In this document: positions 1-7,693 of the stretch, piece by piece
How the letters are laid out: every line of letters starts with the position of its first letter
Position numbering within the stretch: the stretch's first letter is position 1
Source of the DNA: Clostridiales bacterium
GTDB lineage: Bacteria > Bacillota > Clostridia > Christensenellales > Pumilibacteraceae
Direction: 5' to 3'
Length of the DNA stretch: 64,000 nt
Assembly: GCA_015055625.1 (NCBI GenBank)
Contig: SVHU01000001.1
Location: 94,293-158,292 of the forward strand
The notes under the pieces: generated by a model
Told to the model about the DNA's origin: nothing
The model's database searches: none
The model's input: the letters and a program-made list of their open reading frames with translations, nothing else
Position numbers and translations under genes: made by a program

Positions 1-251
1 AGCTTTTTTAATTCGTTTTTTATAGCACTGGCTATTCTATTATAATATTCTTCACGTCCCTCAATTACAGCAGAAGTGTCTAAAGTTACGTATTTCCCTT
101 TATTTTTACCTATAAGTTTAGCGTTTTCTTCGTTTAGATAGACTTCACTTAAACTTAATATATCGTCTTGTTTTATTTTTTTTGCGCGTATAAATTCACA
201 CGCTAAATCACTTGATAAAGTTTTTGCTGAATTTTTTAGAATCTTTTTCAT
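1..251 (-). CDS. gpr: Spore germination protease GPR, N-terminal part (cut by window edge)
   Basis: Translating the minus strand from the ATG at 251 gives 83 residues with no stop before the window edge. The segment AKLIGKNKGKYVTLDTSAV matches the GPR (peptidase M63) region that reads xxLxGKxxGRYxTLEA in Bacillus. GPR degrades the small acid-soluble proteins that coat spore DNA once germination begins, and is made as a zymogen in the forespore. Divergent placement beside rpsT fits the common Firmicute order rpsT-gpr-spoIIP. The ribosome binding site is weak. A sigma-F/G-like promoter (CATAATT about 20 bases upstream of the ATG) is possible but not convincing. The catalytic part lies outside the window. 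Confidence 0.8.
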   Translation of the reverse strand, partial: MKKILKNSAKTLSSDLACEFIRAKKIKQDDILSLSEVYLNEENAKLIGKNKGKYVTLDTSAVIEGREEYYNRIASAIKNELKK

Positions 252-289
252 TTATTTATAAGTTTATCTCAAATTATGGCAATAAATAC

Positions 290-318
290 TTGATTTTATA
301 TTTTTTTTATGTTAAAAT
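290..318 (+). promoter_or_regulatory. Probable sigma-A promoter of rpsT
   Basis: TTGATT (290-295), a 17-base spacer and TAAAAT (313-318). The expected start lies about 40 bases before the rpsT start, and AAGGAG at 349-354 is the ribosome binding site. Confidence 0.65.
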
Positions 319-363
319 ATCTTAGTTGTTAAATCAAAAAATATTTTTAAGGAGTACAAAACC

Positions 364-756
364 GTGCCAAATATTAAATCTGCTATTAAGCGTGTAGAAA
401 CAAATAAGAAAAAGAATGCAGAAAACAGACCTATTCTTACTGCAGTAAAGAACAGCATTAAGACCATCAACAGCTATATTGATACCAACAATATCGAAGA
501 TGCTGAGAAGTACCTTCCTACTCTTATGTCTGTATTGGACTCTGCTGTCGCTAAGGGTATTATTCATAGAAATAATGCTTCCAATAAGATTTCTGCTATT
601 TCGCAGAGAATTTCCGACGTTAAGAACGGAAAGAAAGTTGTTGAAATTAAGAAAGACAACAAGACTATAGCTGCTGAAAAGGCAAAGGCTGCTAAGCTTG
701 CTCGTGAAGAAGCTAAGAAAGCAAAGGCTGAAGTTGTTGAAGAAAAAGCTGAATAA
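364..756 (+). CDS. rpsT: 30S ribosomal protein S20 with long C-terminal extension
   Basis: The N-terminus MPNIKSAIKRVETNKKKNAEN and the following helical part match bacterial S20, which binds 16S rRNA early in 30S assembly. The start is GTG at 364, placed 9 bases after AAGGAG. At 130 residues it is about 40 longer than usual S20 (near 87). The extra part, from about residue 90, is low-complexity Lys/Ala/Glu sequence of the type EKAKAAKLAREEAKKAKAE and would be a charged helix or disordered tail. It stands alone downstream of its own promoter. Its terminator has been split by an IS remnant. Confidence 0.95.
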   Translation: MPNIKSAIKRVETNKKKNAENRPILTAVKNSIKTINSYIDTNNIEDAEKYLPTLMSVLDSAVAKGIIHRNNASNKISAISQRISDVKNGKKVVEIKKDNKTIAAEKAKAAKLAREEAKKAKAEVVEEKAE

Positions 757-762
757 TTGATT

Positions 763-776
763 AAAAAAGACTATTG
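763..776 (+). terminator. Left arm of the rpsT terminator, separated from its partner
   Basis: AAAAAAGACTATTG at 763-776 is a perfect 14-base reverse complement of CAATAGTCTTTTTT at 1077-1090. The right arm runs into a T-rich tract. Together they would form an intrinsic terminator just after the rpsT stop, but 300 bases including an IS remnant now lie between them. Confidence 0.7.
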
Positions 777-788
777 CTACATTTGAAA

Positions 789-829
789 TGCACCCCAAAA
801 GTTAGACACTTTTAGGCGGTGCATTTTTT
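789..829 (+). terminator. Hairpin with T-tract at the left end of the IS remnant
   Basis: TGCACCCCAAAAGT pairs with ACTTTTAGGCGGTGCA (with bulges) around loop TAGAC and is followed by TTTTTT at 824-829. It has the form of an intrinsic terminator and could replace the disrupted rpsT terminator. This role is inferred. Confidence 0.45.
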
Positions 830-1068
830 ATGTCAAGAAAAGGGAACTGTTTGGAAAATAGCGTAATGGAGAATCTCTTTGGAAGACTTAAAGTAGAAAT
901 GTACTACGGCGAAAAATATGAAAGCGTTAACGCTTTCATAGAAAAGTTACACGAATACGTTAACTATTACAACAACGAAATACCTTTAAAATTGAAAATG
1001 AGTCCAGTAAATACCGAACTCAATTCCAATATATTTAATTTAATTTTTTGTCTAAACTTTTGGGTTCA
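789..1068 (+). mobile_element. Remnant of an IS3-family (IS150-like) insertion sequence
   Basis: The ends are imperfect inverted repeats: TGCACCCCAAAAGTTAGAC from 789, and the reverse complement TGAACCCAAAAGTTTAGAC ending at 1068. Between them only the 3' part of an OrfB transposase remains. At about 280 bases the element is far shorter than a complete IS3-type element (roughly 1.2-1.5 kb), so most of the interior is gone and it cannot transpose on its own. No clear target duplication is visible. It lies between the two arms of the rpsT terminator. Confidence 0.75.
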
Positions 1069-1099
1069 CATCACATCAATAGTCTTTTTTATCTTTTAA
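830..1099 (+). pseudogene. IS3-family transposase OrfB, C-terminal fragment
   Basis: An 89-codon frame begins MSRKGNCLENSVMENLFGRL, the well-known segment around the third catalytic acid (E) of the DDE integrase core of IS3/IS150 OrfB. It continues into YxNNEIPLKLKMSP, matching the family's C-terminal YYNNxRIxxKLxGxSPVxYR. The first two catalytic Asp residues are absent, and the frame runs past the usual C-terminus through the IS end into hydrophobic nonsense (about residue 65 on). No good ribosome binding site precedes the ATG. It is a dead fragment, probably not translated to useful protein. Confidence 0.75.
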
Positions 1100-1110
1100 C
1101 TTTTCTATAT

Positions 1111-1147
1111 AAAAATCCAATGCGAGATATACGCATTGGATTTTTTT
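1111..1147. terminator. Bidirectional terminator between rpsT/IS remnant and malQ
   Basis: AAAAATCCAATGCG (1111-1124) pairs with CGCATTGGATTTTT (1132-1145). T-tracts on both sides suit termination of malQ on the minus strand and of any plus-strand readthrough. Confidence 0.8.
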
Positions 1148-1150
1148 GCA

Positions 1151-2647
1151 TTATACTCTTTTATATCGAGTTGTAAGATTTGCTAAATATTCCGAGTTTT
1201 TATCAGAAAAACATTTCTTGGGTACTTTTAGTGTCCAGTTTCCTATTTCTCTACCTGGAGTATTCATTCTGTAATCTTTACCAAGTAATGCTACGTCTTG
1301 CATGGGAATTATAAACAAATGCGACTTAGACGCAAAACCAAGCTCTATAACAGATTTTGCTACTGATTGTGAGGAATTTACCGTTTTCTTTATATTGAGC
1401 GATTTAAGGCTATTTTTTACGCCATTTCTGAAGTTTGTATAATCCCATTCGGAAAACTGTTCTAATAATCCCATTAAAGTATCGTTGTCATGTGTACCTG
1501 TATAACAAATACTGTTTTCTTCGAGATTTTGAGGAAGATATGGATTTGTATCTTCGCTGTTGAATGCAAACGAAAGAACTCTCATTCCGGGATATCCTGT
1601 TTTTTTAAGAAGAGCAATTACTCCGTCATCTATAATTCCAAGGTCTTCTGCAATAATGCGTTTTTTAGAAATACGCTTGTGAATTTGCTCAAACAACTCG
1701 TCAGACGGCACTGTAATCCATTCGCCTTCGGTTGCGTCGCTTTTGCCGTAATCAATCTCATAGAAACGATCAAACCCTCTAAAATGGTCAATACGAACGT
1801 AATCGTAATACTTGAGTGCTGAAACGAATCGGTTTACCCACCATTTATAACCGTCTTCGGACATTTTCTCGTAATTATAAACAGGATTGCCCCACAACTG
1901 TCCTGTTGCTGAGAAATAATCTGGTGGAACTCCTGCTACTTTTTTAGGCGTAAGATTATCGTCTAACTTAAATAGTTGAGGATTGCACCATACGTCTACG
2001 CTATCATAAGCAACGTATAATGGTAAATCTCCAATAATTTCAATACCATTTTCTTTAGCGTATCCTTTTAGCATAATCCAAGCGGAAGATGCTTCATATT
2101 GTAAAAACTGCCAGAAAAGTATATCGTCAATATTTTCTTTTTCAAAATCTTTTAACGCACAAGGATTCCTATACTTAAACTCATAGGGCCAATCGTAGAA
2201 ACCTCTATTATTAAATTTTAGTTTAAGCGTCATAAATAGCGCATAGTCTTTATATTCGCCTTTTTTAACAAATGAAACGAATTCTTTCTTTGTTTTATCA
2301 AATCTTGAAAACGCCTTTTTCAAGATTGCGAAACGCTCGTTATATAGTTTTCCATAGTCAATATATTTATTTGTATCTTCACATTCTTTCAATTCCTTTT
2401 TAGTTAATAATCCCTGGCCTAAAAGCGATTCTAAGCTGATAAAGTAAGGATTAAAAGAATATGAACAGCAAGAAGAGTATGGAGAGTCGCCAAAACCTGT
2501 TTGGTTTAGAGGTAAAATCTCCCAAATTTTTTGCTTGCTTTTTACTAGATAATCAATAAATTCGTAGCTTTCACTGCCAAAACTACCTATACCGTACTTT
2601 GTAGGTAATGCAGATATATGCAACAATATTCCACTTTTTCTTTTCAT
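1151..2647 (-). CDS. malQ: 4-alpha-glucanotransferase (amylomaltase)
   Basis: A GH77 family enzyme of 498 residues, the normal bacterial length. It moves alpha-1,4-glucan segments between maltodextrins in the cytoplasm during starch or glycogen use. The three catalytic carboxylates are visible: nucleophile Asp287 in VRIDHFRG, acid/base Glu334 in IIAEDLG, and Asp387 in THDNDT. It follows the aspartokinase gene after a 13-base gap on the same strand, so it is probably the last gene of that transcript; no maltose transporter or glucan phosphorylase is nearby. It ends at a strong bidirectional terminator. Confidence 0.95.
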   Translation of the reverse strand: MKRKSGILLHISALPTKYGIGSFGSESYEFIDYLVKSKQKIWEILPLNQTGFGDSPYSSCCSYSFNPYFISLESLLGQGLLTKKELKECEDTNKYIDYGKLYNERFAILKKAFSRFDKTKKEFVSFVKKGEYKDYALFMTLKLKFNNRGFYDWPYEFKYRNPCALKDFEKENIDDILFWQFLQYEASSAWIMLKGYAKENGIEIIGDLPLYVAYDSVDVWCNPQLFKLDDNLTPKKVAGVPPDYFSATGQLWGNPVYNYEKMSEDGYKWWVNRFVSALKYYDYVRIDHFRGFDRFYEIDYGKSDATEGEWITVPSDELFEQIHKRISKKRIIAEDLGIIDDGVIALLKKTGYPGMRVLSFAFNSEDTNPYLPQNLEENSICYTGTHDNDTLMGLLEQFSEWDYTNFRNGVKNSLKSLNIKKTVNSSQSVAKSVIELGFASKSHLFIIPMQDVALLGKDYRMNTPGREIGNWTLKVPKKCFSDKNSEYLANLTTRYKRV

Positions 2648-2660
2648 AAAACCTCTTTAA

Positions 2661-3986
2661 TTAAACTAGACCGTTATAAAGCGCAGATATTGCTTTTTCG
2701 TAGTCTTTACCCTCAATTGCAATGATAATATTAAGTTCGCTACTTCCCTGGTCGATCATTTTGATATTGATATCAGCTTTTGCTAAGCTTTCAAAAACCT
2801 TATAAGCAGTTCCAGACTTACTTGTCATGCCATGACCAACAACGGCTACAAGAGCAAGATCTCTGATTACGTGGATAGAATCAGGCTCACAAACATTTTC
2901 AATCTCGAAAATAACTTTCTTAAGAAGTTCTTCGCTGAGCTTATGCCCGTCAACAATAACGGTAAGAGTGTCAACACCACTTGGCATATGTTCAAATGAC
3001 AAACCGTTGTCTTCGATAACGTTCAAAACTCTTCTTCCAAAACCAAGCTCATTATTCATCATAGACTTTTCAAGTGCAATACCAATAAAGTCTTTTTTGC
3101 CTGCAACACCTGTAATTATGCTATCTTCCCTTTTATACTTTCCGTCAAAGAAATGCGTTGTAGGAACGATAAACGTGCCTTTTGCCGAAGGGTTAAAGGT
3201 GTTTTTGATATTGATTGGAATATCACTTTTTCTCACGGGGAAAATAGAATCGGGGTGTAAAACGTTAGCGCCCATATAAGAAAGCTCTCTAAGCTCTTTA
3301 TAGGTAAGAACGTCAATAAGTTCAGCATTTTCTACAAGACGAGGATCGCATTTCATAAAGCCGTCAACGTCAGTCCAGTTTTCATAAATATCTGCATTTA
3401 CTGCTCTTGCAATAATTGCTCCGCTTATGTCCGATCCGCCTCTGGAGAATGTTTTTACTGAACCGCAGGGGAGAACTCCATAGAATCCGGGAATTACTGC
3501 ATTCTTTATGCCTTTAAGCTTTTTAGCGGTAACTTTATTTGTTAATTCAGCATCAAAGTTGCCGTCTTCGTCAAACTTAACAAGCTCGATAGCGTCAATA
3601 AAATCCCAGCCAAAATATGCAGCTGCAATTTTTGCAGAAAGGTACTCACCTCTGCTTACTATATAATCAAGAGAAGCGCCTTCGCTGATATTTTTTCTTA
3701 TTGTGTTAATCTCGCCCGAAATATCAAATTCTATTCCTAATTCTTCAATAATTGTGTAAAATCTATCAGCAACAGGTTTAAAAGCTTCTTTTACGCTTTG
3801 TCCATACTTAATGCTGTCGTTACATTTATAAAGTAAATCTGTAATTTTCGTGTCGGTTTTTTCGCGTTTTCCGGGAGCAGATACTACAACGTAATGAATA
3901 TCCTGATCCGCAAATACTACGTTTTTTACCTTTTCAATACAAGAAGCGTTAGCCATTGAGGTTCCGCCAAATTTTGCAACTTTCAT
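2661..3986 (-). CDS. Aspartate kinase (aspartokinase), monofunctional
   Basis: 441 residues. The N-terminus MKVAKFGGTSMANASCIEKV is the amino-acid-kinase signature KFGGTS of aspartokinases, which phosphorylate aspartate as the first step toward lysine, threonine, methionine and diaminopimelate. FSRGGSDISGAII near residue 180 forms the nucleotide/aspartate site, and the last 140 residues are two ACT-type regulatory domains (ending SSELNIIIAIEGKDYEKAI), implying amino-acid feedback. There is no homoserine dehydrogenase domain. It lies 10 bases after the DUF1015 gene and 13 before malQ. Which isozyme it is (lysine- or threonine-sensitive) cannot be told from sequence. Confidence 0.93.
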   Translation of the reverse strand: MKVAKFGGTSMANASCIEKVKNVVFADQDIHYVVVSAPGKREKTDTKITDLLYKCNDSIKYGQSVKEAFKPVADRFYTIIEELGIEFDISGEINTIRKNISEGASLDYIVSRGEYLSAKIAAAYFGWDFIDAIELVKFDEDGNFDAELTNKVTAKKLKGIKNAVIPGFYGVLPCGSVKTFSRGGSDISGAIIARAVNADIYENWTDVDGFMKCDPRLVENAELIDVLTYKELRELSYMGANVLHPDSIFPVRKSDIPINIKNTFNPSAKGTFIVPTTHFFDGKYKREDSIITGVAGKKDFIGIALEKSMMNNELGFGRRVLNVIEDNGLSFEHMPSGVDTLTVIVDGHKLSEELLKKVIFEIENVCEPDSIHVIRDLALVAVVGHGMTSKSGTAYKVFESLAKADINIKMIDQGSSELNIIIAIEGKDYEKAISALYNGLV

Positions 3987-3996
3987 TATAATCTCC

Positions 3997-5160
3997 TTAT
4001 TTTATCTTTCTAGCTTCCATATAATATCTTTTTTCGTTAGCTTCACCCATAGAGAATGTTTTTCTGGGCAAAGGACCATTCTTTGCAATATAATCAAAGA
4101 ACGAGTTTTTATCTATTGGTTTTAATTCAATACCAATACCATTTTTATTTTTTGCAACCTCAACTAATGAGTTATAGCCATGAATATAGTCAACCGTGCC
4201 TCCGTGTTGCTTTAGATAGGCGTCAATATACTGTTGAGTAAGAGCTACTCCTTCAATAGGATCTTTTACGAATGGAATAGTTATTGTCTTTCCGTCCATT
4301 ATAATGCTTGTTTCACTAGTGCCCTTAACAGCCTCTTTGAATCCATTGATAAATGCTTTTTTATCAACGCCGCACACTAAACGGTGAATAGGCTCGAATT
4401 TAAGCCCCTCGTCGTATATATTCACAATTTCTACTAAAGCGTATTTACTGAGCGGGTTATCATCTTTTACACACGCTTTAGCGGTTGCTAAGGAGTGATT
4501 TCCATCGCCAACTAAAAACAGTAAGGGACTGCCGTATTTTTCCTTAGAATCGTTATATAACTTATCTAAGGCATTGCACACCTTCTCTGTGTCAGTTATG
4601 TTGTAGCCGATAATATGTCCACCGTTCATATTGAGTTCGCCATCATATACCTTCTCACCTTTACCAATAAGAGGCTCAATTACTGTCTTATCCTTGTCGT
4701 CGATAAGAAGCATTACGTGAGGAAGCTCTAACAAAGCGTTTTTTCTTATTTCAACTCTGGGGGGGATACGGTCAGCAACAACGCCTTCAGTTCCGCGAAT
4801 GGGCGCTCTTTGCTCAAAGTCGTTAGAATATGCAGATAAATCGATACAAGCCATTATTCCTCGTCTTGTACCAGCCTCTGTTGTTCGTTCAACTAGTATA
4901 GTGCCATTATATTCTTTGAATACGCCTTTTTCCACGTACTCGTGCATTTTTTGATTAATTTTTGAGATTCTTTCGCTATTATCTTTACCCAAAAAACATT
5001 CTGGAAAAATAAGAGCGAGTGATGTGGGATCACTCGTCTTGTTTGCTAAAGTATTCCAATACTCAGGCTGAGATGTATACTGATCGCAAGCTACTACGCC
5101 CCATTCCCCAACCTTTATGTCTTCGGGAAGAAGAATCTCTCCGAATTTGTAAATTTTCAT
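3997..5160 (-). CDS. DUF1015 (COG4198) family protein
   Basis: 387 residues starting MKIYKFGEILLPEDIKVGEW, with the family hallmarks ACDQYTSQPEYW near residue 25 and VGDGNHSLATAKA near residue 220. It is probably cytosolic, with no signal peptide or membrane segment. Its biochemical role is not established; relatives in Clostridia and Thermotogae often sit near serine-biosynthesis genes and the fold has been compared to ParB-like proteins. Here it precedes aspartokinase by 10 bases, which also suggests amino-acid metabolism. AAGGAG lies 5 bases before the ATG. It directly follows the CdaR-like stub. Confidence 0.8.
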   Translation of the reverse strand: MKIYKFGEILLPEDIKVGEWGVVACDQYTSQPEYWNTLANKTSDPTSLALIFPECFLGKDNSERISKINQKMHEYVEKGVFKEYNGTILVERTTEAGTRRGIMACIDLSAYSNDFEQRAPIRGTEGVVADRIPPRVEIRKNALLELPHVMLLIDDKDKTVIEPLIGKGEKVYDGELNMNGGHIIGYNITDTEKVCNALDKLYNDSKEKYGSPLLFLVGDGNHSLATAKACVKDDNPLSKYALVEIVNIYDEGLKFEPIHRLVCGVDKKAFINGFKEAVKGTSETSIIMDGKTITIPFVKDPIEGVALTQQYIDAYLKQHGGTVDYIHGYNSLVEVAKNKNGIGIELKPIDKNSFFDYIAKNGPLPRKTFSMGEANEKRYYMEARKIK

Positions 5161-5181
5161 ATATACTCCTTATTTGCAATA

Positions 5182-5343
5182 CTAGCCCGCTAGCCCTACG
5201 ATTAGTAGCCACATTACTACTGCTACACCTAAAGCAACTGCTTTATATCCAATATTTTTAACGAAAATATTATAGAAAAACTTTTTAATTTTGCTTTTTT
5301 TAGAGTTGTCGGACTCATTTATAACAATTTTATTGGTTTCCAT
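5182..5343 (-). CDS. 53-residue CdaR (YbbR)-like membrane-anchor stub
   Basis: The frame runs from ATG at 5343 to TAG at 5182. AAGGAG lies 7 bases before the ATG and the gene starts 11 bases after the cdaA stop, so translation coupled to cdaA is likely. After a charged N-terminus (residues 1-28) comes KNIGYKAVALGVAVVMWLLI, which resembles the opening KNNxxLKxxSLxLAxxLWLYV of CdaR/YbbR proteins, the membrane partners and regulators of CdaA. The protein stops right after this single helix, so all extracellular YbbR repeats are missing. The position (cdaA then cdaR) is the conserved one. Either a degraded cdaR or a working minimal anchor; resemblance rests on a short hydrophobic stretch. Confidence 0.65.
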   Translation of the reverse strand: METNKIVINESDNSKKSKIKKFFYNIFVKNIGYKAVALGVAVVMWLLIVGLAG

Positions 5344-5354
5344 AACTAATCTCC

Positions 5355-6200
5355 TTATTTTCTATCAGACTTAACAGTTCCTTTAAGTCCATAAATCTGC
5401 TCAAGAACTTCGTTAAGCATAACGGAATCATAATATCTAACAATCTCACCGCGTCTTGCGACCGAAATAACGCCAGTTTCTTCCGATACAATAATTGCTA
5501 GATGTGAATCATATTGTTCCGTTTCGCCTATTGCTGCTCTATGACGAGTTCCAAGTTCTTTGTCAAGCGTTGTATTTTGAGTAAGGGGAAGGAAACATCC
5601 TGCCGCCATAATCTTATTGCCTCTAATAAACACGGCTCCATCGTGAAGAGGCGCTTTTGTACTGAATAAGCACTCTATTAATGATGCCGATAAATTTGCA
5701 TCGATTGTTGTTCCACTTTCGATTATTGCTTCAGGGATATTATCGGGAGCAATAATAATAAGCGCGCCGGTATTCTTTTTAGACATGCTTTGTACTGCTT
5801 TTACAATATCTGCAATCGCAGTTCTTAAATCTTCTTCCGAGCAGTTATATTGAATATTGTATGCTCTTTGATACTCTTTACCACTATACAATCTGCGAAG
5901 AACTCTCTTCGTATCGTCCGTATAAAGAACAAATATTCCTAACAGTAAAACTAAGAAAAAGTACGTTGCAAGCTTTCCGAGTATGGGCATCTCAGGACGA
6001 TTTGTAAGAATTATTGCAATAACAGACGAAATTGCGATATACTTAAAGAGTCTTATAGCGTTATTGCGCTTTAAAAACATCATTAATCCATACACTATGA
6101 AGAAAGTTACTATTAAATCTAATATGCTAAAAATTATTAAATGCGGTTGGCTAAATGCGTAACCGATTTTACTAAAAAAGTTTTGAAAAAATTCGCCCAT
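5355..6200 (-). CDS. cdaA: Diadenylate cyclase CdaA (c-di-AMP synthase)
   Basis: 281 residues. Three membrane helices (about 21-43, 52-66, 75-93) are followed by a cytosolic DisA_N cyclase domain. The catalytic motifs are present: DGA at 187-189 in LHDGAVF and RHR at 219-221 in GTRHRAA. It joins two ATP molecules to cyclic di-AMP, the second messenger for potassium, osmolyte and cell-wall balance. It usually forms an operon with cdaR and glmM; here cdaR is only a stub and glmM is not next to it. It follows holA by 16 bases and probably shares its promoter. Confidence 0.95.
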   Translation of the reverse strand: MGEFFQNFFSKIGYAFSQPHLIIFSILDLIVTFFIVYGLMMFLKRNNAIRLFKYIAISSVIAIILTNRPEMPILGKLATYFFLVLLLGIFVLYTDDTKRVLRRLYSGKEYQRAYNIQYNCSEEDLRTAIADIVKAVQSMSKKNTGALIIIAPDNIPEAIIESGTTIDANLSASLIECLFSTKAPLHDGAVFIRGNKIMAAGCFLPLTQNTTLDKELGTRHRAAIGETEQYDSHLAIIVSEETGVISVARRGEIVRYYDSVMLNEVLEQIYGLKGTVKSDRK

Positions 6201-6216
6201 TTTATATACCTTTTCC

Positions 6217-7161
6217 TTATTTTATGTTTAAAATTTCGAGAACGCACGTGTATAGAGCAGTTTTCTCGGCTATTTGTCCGCTTTTAATTCCATAATCAGC
6301 AAAAGCTATAATGTCACATATCTTTTTCAATTGAACTACTGTATAGCTTTTTGTCTGTGGAATGATAAATTTTAACGAATGTTCTGAAACTCCGAGATCG
6401 GCAGACAGCGTGTCAGAGTCCCTGTTTATGCTTACGTAAAACAATTTTCTGTACTGAGAGTAAAGCATTCCCGTTATAGCAAAAGCCGAATTACCATCGG
6501 CAATCATTTTATCAAGATATGCCAAAGTTTTTTCTTTGTCTTTTGTTGCAATAACGTTTGTGAGAGCAAATGTTGCTACTTCCAAATCAGGACTGACTTT
6601 TTCTCTTATAGATTGTTCGTCAATAAGATCAGTTTCCGATGCAAGCTTAGCTATTTCTCCGTTTATACGGAATATATACCTATTAGTATAATTAATTAAT
6701 AGCTTAGTCGCGTTCGTTGTGATTTTAGCTCCGTTTTGTTTTGCAACAGCTGCTACGTAATCGTACAAAAAACTTTCGCTTTGTCTACCGCAATCTATTA
6801 TCTCGCCAAGCGAGGCAATCTTCTTCATGTTATTTCCAATACTGTCTGATTCAAATACTAAAATTGATGAAGAAGACGGGTTTGCTAAATACTCCTCTAT
6901 TTTTTTTGAATCTGACGAAAAATCCGTAACAATGACTAATCTTTTATCTGACATAAACGGCAATGCATAACAAGCATCTACAATATCAACAGCGTCCACC
7001 TTTCCTTCAAAATACGTAATGTTGAGTTCAGGGAAAGATGTGATGTGTCTTGTAAATAACCTGTGAGCAAAAGAACGTACGCCTGCATCTTCTCCAGTAA
7101 TAATATAACACGAACGTAATTGTTCGCTCTTAAGATGTCGCTTTAGTTCTGTAAATTTCAT
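6217..7161 (-). CDS. holA: DNA polymerase III, delta subunit
   Basis: The frame is open to 7200, but the start is placed at the ATG at 7161 (MKFTELKRHLKSEQ) because GAAGG lies 8 bases before it and family members begin here; this gives 314 residues. It has the HolA layout: an N-terminal Walker-like fold (CYIITGEDAGVRSFAHRLF), a middle domain, and a helical C-terminus. Delta opens the sliding clamp within the clamp loader. The gene starts a cdaA-cdaR stub-DUF1015-aspartokinase series. Sequence identity in this family is low, but length and pattern agree. Confidence 0.85.
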   Translation of the reverse strand: MKFTELKRHLKSEQLRSCYIITGEDAGVRSFAHRLFTRHITSFPELNITYFEGKVDAVDIVDACYALPFMSDKRLVIVTDFSSDSKKIEEYLANPSSSSILVFESDSIGNNMKKIASLGEIIDCGRQSESFLYDYVAAVAKQNGAKITTNATKLLINYTNRYIFRINGEIAKLASETDLIDEQSIREKVSPDLEVATFALTNVIATKDKEKTLAYLDKMIADGNSAFAITGMLYSQYRKLFYVSINRDSDTLSADLGVSEHSLKFIIPQTKSYTVVQLKKICDIIAFADYGIKSGQIAEKTALYTCVLEILNIK

Positions 7162-7204
7162 GCTAAAACCTTCAAAAAAACAGGATCGTACAGGGTACAA
7201 TCCT

Positions 7205-7233
7205 ATTGTAATATAATTTTAATTTTTTTGCAA
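7205..7233 (-). promoter_or_regulatory. Probable sigma-A promoter of holA-cdaA
   Basis: On the minus strand TTGCAA (7233-7228), a 17-base spacer and TACAAT (7210-7205), about 40 bases before the holA start. Confidence 0.55.
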
Positions 7234-7297
7234 TTATATTTATAAAAAAACTTTAAAATTTTTGTGAAAATTAAAAAATATTTTATTAAAATACTCT

Positions 7298-7693
7298 TTA
7301 GAGTATATTTGCATAATTTATCGCAAATTCTTCAATAATAAATTGTGCGGATGATCTTAGCATATTCAAACACACTATTACTTCTTTTTTATCATCTTCA
7401 TACAAATATCCCTTTAGCATATTTAGTTTTTGAGAAAAATCTTTTATTGTGTTATGGTTTGCAAAGGCTAGAGAAAATCCTTGAAAATCTTTCCATTTTA
7501 TTTCGATTTTTTTAAAAATTTCAGTAACGTTATTGTTATTTGATATCTTTTCATCAGATAATTTTAACGCAATTTCCATGTTATCGCAATGCTCAATAAG
7601 CTCTTTATAAGTTTTTACAGTAACTATATTTTCAGATACTCCAAAACCTAAAATAATAGCAATAATTAATGATATTATTATTAACTTTTTCAC
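7298..7693 (-). CDS. DUF4363 family protein, membrane-anchored
   Basis: 131 residues with one N-terminal hydrophobic helix (residues 3-19), which may be an uncleaved anchor, and an exposed helical domain containing WKDFQGFSLAFANHNTIKDF. This matches the DUF4363 pattern, a family of unknown function in Clostridia usually encoded right after a DUF421 (YetF-like) membrane protein. The same pair occurs here with a 4-base overlap (ATGA), so the two products probably work together. No terminator with a clear T-tract is seen after it; the space to holA is very AT-rich. Confidence 0.7.
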   Translation of the reverse strand: MKKLIIISLIIAIILGFGVSENIVTVKTYKELIEHCDNMEIALKLSDEKISNNNNVTEIFKKIEIKWKDFQGFSLAFANHNTIKDFSQKLNMLKGYLYEDDKKEVIVCLNMLRSSAQFIIEEFAINYANIL

